DNA from: Actinomycetota bacterium
Lineage (GTDB): Bacteria > Actinomycetota > Actinomycetes > Nanopelagicales > Nanopelagicaceae
NCBI GenBank assembly: GCA_005800815.1
Contig: SYEK01000028.1
Location: 17,644 to 81,643, forward strand
Reading direction: 5' to 3'
DNA length: 64,000 nt
The notes under the pieces were generated by a model, which was not told where the DNA came from, made no database searches, and worked only from the letters and a program-made list of their open reading frames with translations. This document shows positions 53,739 to 62,381 of the stretch, one piece after another (position 1 is the stretch's first letter; every line of letters begins with the position of its first letter). Position numbers and translations under genes: made by a program.

Positions 53739-53775
53739 CCCACCTAATTGGAAGAAGAGTCGCCCTATAAGCCGG
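53739..53775. repeat. rnpB 3' end copy of the 37-nt direct repeat (right)
   Basis: This is the rnpB-resident copy of the sequence also found at 48864-48900. It covers the 3' strand of the P1 helix (53752-53765), the conserved CCGGCTTAT end region, and about 11 nt beyond the RNA. Integration at the 3' end of a structured RNA gene with restoration of that end would leave exactly this arrangement. Confidence 0.8.
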
Positions 53776-54130
53776 ATCCTGTCCTCTTGCGAGGGATCAC
53801 CATCCATCTAGATCTGTAATTGCTTACAGATTCAAGCAACCTACCCGTTGACTCGAGCGAGCAGCTCTCAAACGCCAACTACGTGGTCTTGCTCCAAGTG
53901 GGGTTTACATAGCTAACTGCATTGCTGCAATTACTGGTGGTCTCTTACACCACCGTATCACCCTTACCGCTGCTATTTCTAACAGAGGCGGTCTGCTTTC
54001 TGTTGCACTCATCCCGCGGATTGCTCCGGGTGGGTATTACCCACCACTTTGCTCTTTGGAGTCCGGACTTTCCTCGGCTCATCCCAGAGTTAACTGGGAG
54101 GAAACGCGGTGATCCGGGCGACTCTTCTTG
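53750..54130 (-). ncRNA. rnpB: RNase P RNA (bacterial type A)
   Basis: This is the catalytic RNA that trims tRNA 5' leaders. On the minus strand the 5' end AAGAAGAGTCGCCC pairs with the 3' end GGGCGACTCTTCTT (P1). The conserved 5' block GAGGAAAGTCCGGACTCC and the 3' block ACAGGATCCGGCTTAT (P4 strands) are present, as is the J-region AGGGTGATACGGTGGTG. Length is about 381 nt. A TATCCT-like -10 and TTACAA-like -35 lie just upstream. Any open frame across it is artefactual. It is divergent from the gamma-glutamyltransferase gene, and its 3' end is part of a direct repeat. Confidence 0.96.
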
Positions 54131-54194
54131 GACTAAGGATACTTGCAATAGTGGAGTTCTTGTAATCAGTGCCGGAATAGGCCACAGTTCACGA

Positions 54195-55775
54195 GTGCAA
54201 ACAGGCAGAGGCGTTGTCTATGCAAACAATGGTGGGGCGGCAGCCAGTCAACCGTTGGCCGTTAGCGCTGCAATTCATATTCTCAAGCAAGGTGGAACCT
54301 TCATCGATGCCGCTATTGCACTGAGCGCAGTCATTTGTGTTGTTGAGCCCGGAGCCTCCCACCTGGGTGGAGATGCATTTTTGGTGACCCACCATGGTGC
54401 AAGTAAAAGCAATCTTGCCTTCAATGGCAGTGGCGAAGGATCTCATGCGGCAACACCTGAAAACTATCGAGATGGAATTCCTCTTCATGGATATAAATCT
54501 GGGACTATTCCAGGGTTAGTCTCGACATGGTTTCAGGCTCACCAGCGCTACGGAACATTGCCCATGTCGCAACTGTTGGCGCAGGCCATCGATTTCGCCG
54601 AAAATGGATTCCCAGCAAATGCAGGCTTTGTCCACAGAATCGAAGCTCACCTGACTATCGCACCAAATACCTCACTGTTTGCAGATATGGGTATAGATGT
54701 GACGATAAAAGTTGGTGATCTTATTGTTCAAAAAGATCTGGCTCGCTCTCTGCGAGAGATCGCAACTGCAGGTCGTTCTGCCTTCTACGAAGGTCATATC
54801 GCACAGCAACTCATCAAAGGATCACAGGGTTGGTTTAGCGCTGAAGATTTGAGAGCCCACACCACCAGAGTCCTTGATCCCTTATCGATTAAATATCGCG
54901 ACTACACGATCTATGGTCAGCCTCCGCCGACTCAGGGGATGATTTTGATGGAGGAACTTTTGATCAATGAAAGGTTTGATGTAGCGAGCCTGTCGGAGGC
55001 TGATCGGATTCATATTGGTGTCGAGTCTAAAAAAATCGGCTTTGCAGATCGCAATGCTCTTTTGGGAGATCCAGAGTTCATCCCTGTACATACTGAAAAG
55101 ATTCTCTCAAAAAGCCACATAAATAGGCAGATAAGTAGGATCTCGATGGATTCGGTAGGAACTGATATCGCACCAGTCACTGAGGGAAGTGATACGACTT
55201 ATTTTCTAGTTGCAGACTCTCAAGGTAATGCGGTCTCCTGGATCCAATCAGTTTTTCATGGATTTGGAAGCTCGTGGGTGATTCCACAGACAGGTATCAT
55301 TCTCAATAATCGCTTGACCGGATTCTCATTGGATCCTACTTCGCCCAACTTCATCGCACCCGGCAAACGCCCAGCTCATACTTTAAATGCCTTCACTGCG
55401 GTGCAAGCAGATGGCTCTTTATATCTGGTGGGTGGGACACCGGGTGCAAATATTCAAGTACAAACCAATCTGCAATTGATCACTAACATCATTGATTTGA
55501 AGATGAATGTTCAAGAGGCGATAGAGGCACCGCGCTGGCAGCATCTCAATGCCCCTGGTGCCAGTTCTGAGCAAGAGAGTGGGCCAGGTGTGCTAGAGAT
55601 TGAAGATCGAGTTCCAGGAGATGTCTTTGATGAGTTAGGAGCTAAAGGACATGAGGTCAAGCCACTTGCAGCATGGGGGCATGGATCATCAGCGCAGTTA
55701 ATGCAGGTACTACCGAATGGGACGTACGCCTTTGGATCAGATCCTCGTTGCGAGGGACACGCCTCTGGAGTTTAG
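54195..55775 (+). CDS. ggt: Gamma-glutamyltransferase
   Basis: This N-terminal-nucleophile enzyme hydrolyses or transfers gamma-glutamyl groups. The large-subunit region has NNGGAAASQPLAVSAA and GASHLGGDAFL. The self-cleavage site and nucleophile Thr are in GSDTTYFLVADSQGNAVS, followed by the small subunit with GKRPAHTLN. The frame is open far upstream through rnpB, which cannot be coding. The first reasonable start is the GTG at 54195, giving 526 residues. No signal peptide is evident with that start, unlike many secreted relatives, so a cytoplasmic acylase role is possible. Confidence 0.86.
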   Translation: MQTGRGVVYANNGGAAASQPLAVSAAIHILKQGGTFIDAAIALSAVICVVEPGASHLGGDAFLVTHHGASKSNLAFNGSGEGSHAATPENYRDGIPLHGYKSGTIPGLVSTWFQAHQRYGTLPMSQLLAQAIDFAENGFPANAGFVHRIEAHLTIAPNTSLFADMGIDVTIKVGDLIVQKDLARSLREIATAGRSAFYEGHIAQQLIKGSQGWFSAEDLRAHTTRVLDPLSIKYRDYTIYGQPPPTQGMILMEELLINERFDVASLSEADRIHIGVESKKIGFADRNALLGDPEFIPVHTEKILSKSHINRQISRISMDSVGTDIAPVTEGSDTTYFLVADSQGNAVSWIQSVFHGFGSSWVIPQTGIILNNRLTGFSLDPTSPNFIAPGKRPAHTLNAFTAVQADGSLYLVGGTPGANIQVQTNLQLITNIIDLKMNVQEAIEAPRWQHLNAPGASSEQESGPGVLEIEDRVPGDVFDELGAKGHEVKPLAAWGHGSSAQLMQVLPNGTYAFGSDPRCEGHASGV

Positions 55776-55797
55776 AGCACTGCACATAAATGAGGAA

Positions 55798-56763
55798 TTA
55801 CTCTGGAAAATGACAGGCGACCAGTGATTGAGCAACCTGCAACAACTCGGGCACATCGCTTCGACACTTATCACTCGCCTTCCAGCAGCGTGTGTTGAAA
55901 ACACAACCCGATGGGGGGTTCATCGGGCTGGGTAGGTCTCCCGACAAGATGATGCGCTCGCGTGTCTTTTCAGTCCGGGGGTCTGGTTGTGGGACTGCCG
56001 ATAGCAATGCCTTTGTGTATGGATGATGGGGTGTGGCATAGAGGGCATTGGTCTCACCAATCTCCATGATCTTTCCAAGATACATCACGGCAACGCGATC
56101 GGAGATATGTTGCACGACAGATAAGTTGTGAGCGATAAAGACCATACTGATCTTATCCTCGGTCTGGAGATCCTCCAATAGGTTTATCACTTGGGCTTGG
56201 ATCGAGACATCAAGTGCACTCACTGGCTCATCGGCGATGATAAAACGTGGCTTCAATGCGATCGCTCGTGCAATACCGATGCGCTGGCGCTGACCACCTG
56301 AGAACTCATGAGGGTAGCGGTTGTAGTGCTCAGGGTTTAATCCCACTCGCTCCATCAGAGATTGCACGGCGTTCTTCAACCCTCCCTGAGGATCAATTCC
56401 TTGGATCTCAAAGGGGGCTGAGATGATTTTGCCAATGGTCTGTCGTGGATTGAGCGCTGTGTATGGATCCTGAAAAATGATCTGCATCTGCGAACGTAAT
56501 GTGCGCATCTTGCCAGGCTTGAAATCAGTGATGTCCTGACCCTCAAAGATCAATCTGCCCGAGGTTGGCTCATTTAATTTCAGGATGGTACGACCGGCGG
56601 TCGTCTTTCCACAGCCCGATTCACCGACTAAACCGATGGTCTCACCGGCTCGTAGATCAAACGAGATCCCATCAACGGCCTTAACAAGCTTATTTTTACG
56701 TCTTGCGCCAGCTGGAAAGTGTTTAGTGAGATTCTCTACTTTTAAAATTACATCATGACTCAT
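55798..56763 (-). CDS. dppF: Dipeptide ABC importer ATPase (DppF-like)
   Basis: This ATPase of 321 residues has Walker A GESGCGKTT, signature FSGGQRQRIGIARAI, Walker B FIIADEPVSALD and switch His in VFIAHNLSVVQH. The C-terminal oligopeptide-transporter domain has the Cys pattern GCVFNTRCWKASDKC. It overlaps dppD by 4 nt and is the last gene of the operon read from 61772. Confidence 0.92.
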   Translation of the reverse strand: MSHDVILKVENLTKHFPAGARRKNKLVKAVDGISFDLRAGETIGLVGESGCGKTTAGRTILKLNEPTSGRLIFEGQDITDFKPGKMRTLRSQMQIIFQDPYTALNPRQTIGKIISAPFEIQGIDPQGGLKNAVQSLMERVGLNPEHYNRYPHEFSGGQRQRIGIARAIALKPRFIIADEPVSALDVSIQAQVINLLEDLQTEDKISMVFIAHNLSVVQHISDRVAVMYLGKIMEIGETNALYATPHHPYTKALLSAVPQPDPRTEKTRERIILSGDLPSPMNPPSGCVFNTRCWKASDKCRSDVPELLQVAQSLVACHFPE

Positions 56764-57797
56764 GAGCGCACCTCTTTGAGCTCTTTAACAAAGAGGCGAT
56801 CTCGTGTGGGCTCTGCAACATGGCAACGAGACAGATGCATGGAATCAGTGCCTAAGAGCGCTGGTCGATCGGTGGCGCAGATATCTCCCAGAGCATCGGA
56901 TGTGTATTCACAGCGGGGTGCGAAGGCGCACCCTGTCGGCAGATTGATCATCGATGGGGGCTGGCCTGGAATGGCCTTTAATCTGGCCGAGCCGTGAGTT
57001 GAGATACGAGGCACCGATTTGAGCAGACCGAGTGTGTACGGAGCCTTTGGTGTGTAAAAGACATCATCTGCGGCACCTTGCTCGATGACACGCCCTGCAT
57101 ACATCACCGAGACTTTGTCAGCGACTTGGGCGACGACTCCAAGATCGTGAGTGATCAACAGGATCCCCATATTGAACTCTTTTTGAATTGACTTGAGCAG
57201 GATGAGAATCTGGGCTTGGACGGTCACATCAAGGGCCGTTGTCGGCTCATCGGCGATCAATACCCGTGGTGAGTTCATGAGCGCCATGGCGATCATTACA
57301 CGCTGGCGCATACCACCTGAGAATTGATGAGGATACTCATCGGCACGTTGTGCTGGCTCGGCGATGCCAACAAGATCCAACATCTCGATTGCACGTGCAT
57401 GGGCCTGCTTTTTCTGGCCAGGGTTGTGGACCAAATATCCCTCAGCCAATTGATTGCCTATCCGATAATAAGGATGGAGCGAGGACATGGGATCCTGGAA
57501 AATCATGGCAACTGCACGCCCACGCAGCTGACGAATCTCTTCATCGCTGGCTGTGACGATATCTACCGTTCTATCGCCATCTTTGAGTAAGACTGAGCCA
57601 GAGATCTGTGTCGCACCTTTCTTGTGTAGACCCATCACCGATAAGCCAGTTACGGTTTTGCCCGAGCCGGACTCTCCAACGATGGCGATCGTCTCACCCT
57701 GACTTAAGGTAAGTGAAACACCATCGACTGCTCGGACCAAGCCGTCATCGGTAGGAAATGCGACATGAAGGTCATTCACGGTAAGGATCTGCGACAT
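56760..57797 (-). CDS. dppD: Dipeptide ABC importer ATPase (DppD-like)
   Basis: This is the partner ATPase, 345 residues. It has Walker [10 protein letters not shown], signature [15 protein letters not shown], Walker [13 protein letters not shown] and switch His in [10 protein letters not shown]. The C-terminal domain carries [10 protein letters not shown] with further cysteines. The start overlaps the dppB stop by one base (TGATG), so the genes are translated in sequence. Confidence 0.92.
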   Translation of the reverse strand: MSQILTVNDLHVAFPTDDGLVRAVDGVSLTLSQGETIAIVGESGSGKTVTGLSVMGLHKKGATQISGSVLLKDGDRTVDIVTASDEEIRQLRGRAVAMIFQDPMSSLHPYYRIGNQLAEGYLVHNPGQKKQAHARAIEMLDLVGIAEPAQRADEYPHQFSGGMRQRVMIAMALMNSPRVLIADEPTTALDVTVQAQILILLKSIQKEFNMGILLITHDLGVVAQVADKVSVMYAGRVIEQGAADDVFYTPKAPYTLGLLKSVPRISTHGSARLKAIPGQPPSMINLPTGCAFAPRCEYTSDALGDICATDRPALLGTDSMHLSRCHVAEPTRDRLFVKELKEVRS

Positions 57798-58792
57798 CAG
57801 ACCCTCACGCGGGGATCGAGAACGGCATACAACATATCAATGATCAGATTCATAATAATCACGACAGAGGCGGCCAACAGCGTGGTAGCCAGAACAATTG
57901 AAAGATCAAACTCAGTCACCGAGCGCAGGGTCAGGCGGCCCAACCCAGGCAGATTAAAAATAGTCTCAGTGATAATGGCGCCACCTATCAACCCTGCAAA
58001 ATCTAAACCTGCCAGGGTGATTATCGGTGCAAAGACGGCACGCATCGTGTGCTTGAGAAGGACCGCTCTCTCTTTAACGCCCTTTGCCCGAGCCGTGCGG
58101 ATGTAATCCTCGCCCAAAATCTCAAGCACAGCTGCACGCGTAAAACGGGTGTAGAGCGCTGCATAGGCAATAGCAAGAGTGATCCAGGGCAAGATGAAGA
58201 ATTGGAGGAATTTGACTGGATTCTCCAGGAAGGGCGTATAGCCGATCACAGATAGTGGGACAAGCTTCCATTTGATCGTTACCCAGATCAAGAGTGCCAA
58301 TCCAGTCACAAATGTAGGAAGTGAGGTGCCAAGTAATACAAAGACTGAGCTCGTTGTATCTGCCCATCGGCCCCTAAATCGTGCAGCGATTACCCCCAAG
58401 CTCACACCCGCCACAAGCCAGATAATCAGAGCACCTAGTGCCAAGTTAACAGTCACTGGAAGGGCCTCTGTAAGAAGGCTTGTCACACACTCATTCTCAT
58501 TGAAGGAGTAGCCAAAAGATGGCGCTGGGCAGGTAAAGGCTGCTGCGCCCTCACCATAGGATCGACCAAGGAATATGCCAGTCAAAAAAAGCCAGTACTG
58601 GATATAGATGGGCTTATCAAATCCCAGTTTGATTCGATTTCCTTCAATGATCTGATCAGTACAGCGCTGACCGCAGGTCAAGGCAGCTGGATCAAAGGGA
58701 AGAAGTGAAAAAATAGCAAAGACGACGGCTGAGACTGCCAAAAGGGTGATGATTGCAAAAATGATGCGACGGACGATGAAATTGAGCATCAC
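57797..58792 (-). CDS. dppB: Dipeptide ABC importer permease (DppB-like)
   Basis: This membrane permease of 331 residues starts MMLNFIVRRIIFAIITLL. The coupling loop is DYIRTARAKGVKERAVLLKH, and it ends MLYAVLDPRVRV. It has the normal family length, unlike the DppB-type protein at 330-1868. A short Cys-containing external loop (CGQRCTD) follows the first helix. It lies downstream of the binding protein, across a 20-bp hairpin. Confidence 0.92.
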   Translation of the reverse strand: MMLNFIVRRIIFAIITLLAVSAVVFAIFSLLPFDPAALTCGQRCTDQIIEGNRIKLGFDKPIYIQYWLFLTGIFLGRSYGEGAAAFTCPAPSFGYSFNENECVTSLLTEALPVTVNLALGALIIWLVAGVSLGVIAARFRGRWADTTSSVFVLLGTSLPTFVTGLALLIWVTIKWKLVPLSVIGYTPFLENPVKFLQFFILPWITLAIAYAALYTRFTRAAVLEILGEDYIRTARAKGVKERAVLLKHTMRAVFAPIITLAGLDFAGLIGGAIITETIFNLPGLGRLTLRSVTEFDLSIVLATTLLAASVVIIMNLIIDMLYAVLDPRVRV

Positions 58793-58831
58793 TCCCCCAT
58801 CACACTGTTTTAAAAGAAAACTCTCATTAAG

Positions 58832-58875
58832 AAAGTACTCCTGACACAGATTCTAATCTGTGTCAGGAGTACTTT
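58832..58875 (-). terminator. 20-bp perfect hairpin between the binding-protein gene and dppB
   Basis: Bases 58832-58851 and 58856-58875 are exact reverse complements with a 4-nt loop, and the stem ends in A/T runs on both sides (AAAGTACTCC... / ...GTACTTT). This looks like a genuine rho-independent terminator for the binding-protein message, with some read-through into dppB. It is the strongest of three comparable hairpins in the peptide-importer operons. Confidence 0.75.
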
Positions 58876-58917
58876 ACTTCTAACTACTTACTTAACACTG
58901 CATTTAGAAATGTGTGA

Positions 58918-60672
58918 TTAGTTATTGATCCACATCTTGCCAAATGCAGGGTTACCTTGAGGTACCCAGAAGAACACACCGGCTACTTGTGATCCCCATA
59001 CAAACTGAGCCTTACCAAAGATTGTTGGTAGCACCCAGAAGGCCTTCATAGCCTCTGCATCGAGTGCTTTCCACATCTTTGATTGTGCTGCCCGGTCTGT
59101 GGTCTTCATTGCAATATTGACCTTATCTTCGAAGGCCTTTTGAGCAGGATCACCGAGGTTCTGTGAAATGTTAAACCCACCATAGGAAGCAAAGAGCTCT
59201 GGAATCACCGTTGAGGCATTTGCCCAGTCTGCGCCCCAGCCTGATGCTGATAGGTCGCTCTGCTTCTCTGGATTCATGACAGTTGGGTAATAGCCCGAGC
59301 TAATTGGATTGAAGGTGACTTTGATTCCAGCGCGTGCATATGCAGCAGTATCGATTGGAATTGTGTCGTTAAGGGCCACTGATTGACGTACGTCGATCTT
59401 GATACCCGTCTCAGTAGCCTTCTTGTAGTCGGCAGGACACTTGGTCTTTGCAACCTCCATCAAGGCTTTGGCCTTAGGGATATTTCCCTCAGGGATGAAG
59501 TCAGCAGATCCTGGACCAACGACCTTGGTTGGGGTGTAGTCGATTGCAAGCAGCGGACTAATGACACCCGTTGCATATGATCCTGCATAGGTTGGGCCAC
59601 CAGCATAATCAAGCAAGGCCTTGGCATTGCGTGAGTAGTACATCGCTTGGCGGATCTCAAGACATGGCATCGCCTTCACATTGAATGCGAAGTAGCGTGC
59701 ATATGGATCGGGATTGTTCATACGACGATTCTTCATCGAAGCCTCTGAGAAGAACTTGTCGTTATTTGTTGACAATGGCTCTCCAAAGCTGACTGCAGTT
59801 GGAATGGTGTCTCCAAGAATAATCTGGTCGATTACCTCCTCGTCATAACCAAAGAGGATAACGACCTCATCTGGATATGGCGTACGGACTGGATCTGAGG
59901 CCTTTGACCACTTTGTGTTACGAACAAGCTTCATCTGGGTCTTGCTGTTCTCCTCGATCTTGTATGGACCCGTTGATTGTGGACGTAGGTCATACTTGTC
60001 GCCTGTGTCCTTGCTTGCCTGCACTGGAGAGATAACTCCGTATGTTGCTAGGTAGTTAAAGTCGGCGACTGATTTGTTGAGTTGGAAAGTGATCGTACGG
60101 TTGTCCTTTGAGCAAGATACAGCCTTCTTAAATGCTGCAAGTCCTGCTGCATCTTTCTTATATGGTCCCTTAAAGACAGAGTTTCCCTCGGCATCTTTTG
60201 GAATATCCAACCAGGCCTGCAGGTATCCAGGACCGTCAGTGATGACATCAGTGGCAAAGACACGAGAGACGCCGTACTGCACGCTCTCACAGGTAACTTT
60301 TACGCCATCTTCAAAGGTCGAGCCTGGGCGAAGAGTGAACTTCCAGGTCTTGGCAGAGTTACTAGGCACACCAGTGTTGGTTGCTAGATCAGGGACAAGG
60401 TTGGCACCAGCGGCACCAGGAACTGGGTTATAGGCAACGAGTGTGCGTGTCATGAATGAGTTCATAAACGCTAGGTCACGGCCGGTATAGATACGTGATG
60501 GATCGTAGTGGTCTAGTCGTGGAGTGTGCTCAAGGAAGGTGAGGATTCCACCAGCTCTTGGTGTAACTGCAGCTGAGGCCGATGTTGCACCAGCGACCAT
60601 GACGGTGCTGAGGGCAAGAGCGCCTGCGGCTGTTACTACAACGGCACGACGGAGAGCAGAAATATTGCTCAT
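58918..60672 (-). CDS. dppA: Dipeptide-type ABC importer substrate-binding protein (family 5)
   Basis: This exported binding protein has 584 residues from the ATG at 60672, which is preceded by AAAGGA. The frame is open to 60729 without support. The signal peptide (MSNISALRRAVVV, hydrophobic core, ATSASA before AVTPRAGG) lacks a lipobox. Family-5 features include LRPGSTFEDGVKVTCESVQYG. It sits between dppC (upstream) and dppBDF (downstream), an unusual order. Phased GTAAC repeats lie about 90 nt upstream and a 20-bp hairpin follows. Confidence 0.9.
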   Translation of the reverse strand: MSNISALRRAVVVTAAGALALSTVMVAGATSASAAVTPRAGGILTFLEHTPRLDHYDPSRIYTGRDLAFMNSFMTRTLVAYNPVPGAAGANLVPDLATNTGVPSNSAKTWKFTLRPGSTFEDGVKVTCESVQYGVSRVFATDVITDGPGYLQAWLDIPKDAEGNSVFKGPYKKDAAGLAAFKKAVSCSKDNRTITFQLNKSVADFNYLATYGVISPVQASKDTGDKYDLRPQSTGPYKIEENSKTQMKLVRNTKWSKASDPVRTPYPDEVVILFGYDEEVIDQIILGDTIPTAVSFGEPLSTNNDKFFSEASMKNRRMNNPDPYARYFAFNVKAMPCLEIRQAMYYSRNAKALLDYAGGPTYAGSYATGVISPLLAIDYTPTKVVGPGSADFIPEGNIPKAKALMEVAKTKCPADYKKATETGIKIDVRQSVALNDTIPIDTAAYARAGIKVTFNPISSGYYPTVMNPEKQSDLSASGWGADWANASTVIPELFASYGGFNISQNLGDPAQKAFEDKVNIAMKTTDRAAQSKMWKALDAEAMKAFWVLPTIFGKAQFVWGSQVAGVFFWVPQGNPAFGKMWINN

Positions 60673-60760
60673 TGACGTATTTCCTTTCATTAAGGGGGCG
60701 TAAATGTGACGCCAGTGCCCTAAATCCAAGCAGAGTTGAGTGATATTGTGAATCGGAAAT

Positions 60761-60778
60761 CGTAACGAAAAGGTAACG
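60761..60778. promoter_or_regulatory. GTAAC-n6-GTAAC box upstream of the dipeptide-binding-protein gene
   Basis: CGTAACG at 60761 and GGTAACG at 60772 lie exactly 11 nt apart (GTAAC-GAAAAG-GTAAC). This closely fits the actinobacterial GlnR half-site pattern (GTnAC-n6) and is also compatible with PhoB-family direct repeats. It lies in the dppC-dppA gap, so dppA appears to have its own regulated promoter. Confidence 0.5.
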
Positions 60779-60797
60779 AGCTCTTTGAAACCCTGAT

Positions 60798-61772
60798 TTA
60801 GCGCTCTGCCTTTGGATCCAGAGCATCTCGCAGGGCATCACCCACAAGGTTAAAGGCGAGCACGACGATAACGAGTGAGCCAGCTGCGATGAGAAAGAAG
60901 CTAGGCATCACCGTTACATATCGAGTGGCATTGGAGAGCAGAATCCCCCATGTTGATGCAGGGGGTTGTACGCCAAGACCTAAGAATGAATAGACGGCCT
61001 CGGCCGCTAGATAACCTGGAAGTGAGAGTGAGACCACAACGATGACAGGTGCCCAGAGATTTGGGATCAACTCTTTAGTGATTACGCGCCAGCGAGTTGC
61101 ACCCATGGCTTGAGCGGCAGTCACAAATTCGCGCTCACGCAAACTCAATACTTGAGAGCGCACGAGACGGGAAAAACCTGGCCAGCCAAAGAAGGAGAGG
61201 AAAAAAACGAGAAAGATGATGCGAGCGCTGTTGCCTTGTGCGATGCCAGACTTTTCGATGCGCGCCACCATCGGTTGATTGAGGGCGACGATCATAAAAA
61301 ATGCTGGGAATGCGAGAAGAAAATCGGTGAAGCGTCCTAAATAATTATCGATTCGTCCCTTGAAATACCCACCGATGATCCCAACGAATAATCCGATCGT
61401 CAGAGCTGTCAGTGTCGTCAGGATGGCGATGAGAAATGAGATCCGAGATCCATAGAGAAGCTGGGCTAGGAAATCACGGCCAGTGCCTGGAATTAATCCC
61501 AGGGGATGGTCCCAACTGATACCTACCTCTGGAATTCCGCTGACATCTAAAACATCCAAGTTCAAGGTATCTGGGTCAACGTTTATTATCTTTGCCACAA
61601 TCGGAGCACACAGAGACAACAGGAGCAGAGTCAGACTGACGATGCCGGCACTGACCCCCACTTTGTTACGCTTAAAGCGCATCCAGGCGATTTGGCGGGG
61701 GCTACGACCTTGAATCACCCCAGAACTCTTGGGGCTATGGATTGTTTCAGATTCTGAGCCCATAGCCCCCAC
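60798..61772 (-). CDS. dppC: Dipeptide ABC importer permease (DppC-like)
   Basis: This membrane permease has 324 residues. A cytoplasmic N-terminus with PRQIAWMRFKRNKVGV precedes the first helix. GTGRDFLAQLLYGSR, the coupling loop FVTAAQAMGATRWRVITKELIPN and the C-terminal YSFLGLGVQPPASTWG are typical. It is upstream of the binding-protein gene rather than beside dppB. It must pair with the dppB product 2 kb downstream. Confidence 0.92.
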   Translation of the reverse strand: MGAMGSESETIHSPKSSGVIQGRSPRQIAWMRFKRNKVGVSAGIVSLTLLLLSLCAPIVAKIINVDPDTLNLDVLDVSGIPEVGISWDHPLGLIPGTGRDFLAQLLYGSRISFLIAILTTLTALTIGLFVGIIGGYFKGRIDNYLGRFTDFLLAFPAFFMIVALNQPMVARIEKSGIAQGNSARIIFLVFFLSFFGWPGFSRLVRSQVLSLREREFVTAAQAMGATRWRVITKELIPNLWAPVIVVVSLSLPGYLAAEAVYSFLGLGVQPPASTWGILLSNATRYVTVMPSFFLIAAGSLVIVVLAFNLVGDALRDALDPKAER

Positions 61773-61837
61773 TCTATACTTTGACCTTGGAGCCCGTCAG
61801 GGCGTAGTGAATCAAGAACAAAAGGGGTCTAGTTGAG

Positions 61838-62377
61838 ATGAGAACTGGTCTACAGATAAGAGTAATCGCAGCCGCCTTTGTGCTACTGCTTGCATTGAGT
61901 GCCTGCGCTGGTAAGGCTGCAGAGTCATCTCTGAGTGAGAGTGAGAGTGCGGCACTCACCGAGAGCGTTGAGGCCGCTCCCCAGGCAAGTGGAGGTTTTG
62001 ATGCCCCAGTTGTCACACCCGATAAGGTCAGTTACATGCTCTCATCGCCATCAACATTCAACCCTGGAAAATTCGCATCGGGATATCTTCCTGGACTGCT
62101 CAATGAGAAGTTCACGGTATCCATAACCAATAATTCAGCCGTTGCTCTCGACCTTGCTACCTTGATTGTCAAGGGAGGCACTGCCGCTGGAGAGTGCGTA
62201 GATATATTCGATGGCGATTACATCATGGCGGGAGCACCGACTGAGCCTCTTGCAGTCGGGGCCAGTATCTCCTTTGGTTGGGGGCTCTCCTGCCCTGGAA
62301 AGCTCGGCGATGAGTTCTCGGTATCACTATCTAATGCCGGCATCACCTATGTCGAGGTAAAGGGCAAGCTCGCCTGA
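61838..62377 (+). CDS. Lipoprotein with an immunoglobulin-like domain, function unknown
   Basis: This secreted lipoprotein of 179 residues has the signal peptide MRTGLQIRVIAAAF with lipobox LSACAG. A Ser/Glu/Ala-rich linker runs to about residue 55. A beta-rich domain of the kind found in DUF4352-like proteins follows (FTVSITNNSAVALDLATLIV, then two Cys in AGECVDIF and GLSCPGKLG that could form a disulfide). It is divergent from dppC. No enzymatic motif is visible. Confidence 0.75.
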   Translation: MRTGLQIRVIAAAFVLLLALSACAGKAAESSLSESESAALTESVEAAPQASGGFDAPVVTPDKVSYMLSSPSTFNPGKFASGYLPGLLNEKFTVSITNNSAVALDLATLIVKGGTAAGECVDIFDGDYIMAGAPTEPLAVGASISFGWGLSCPGKLGDEFSVSLSNAGITYVEVKGKLA

Positions 62378-62381
62378 AGCA

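Noticed and set aside
53922..54194. N-terminal extension of the gamma-glutamyltransferase frame
   Set aside because: It runs antisense through RNase P RNA, and the family N-terminus begins only after about 54195. The extension is an artefact of an open frame.
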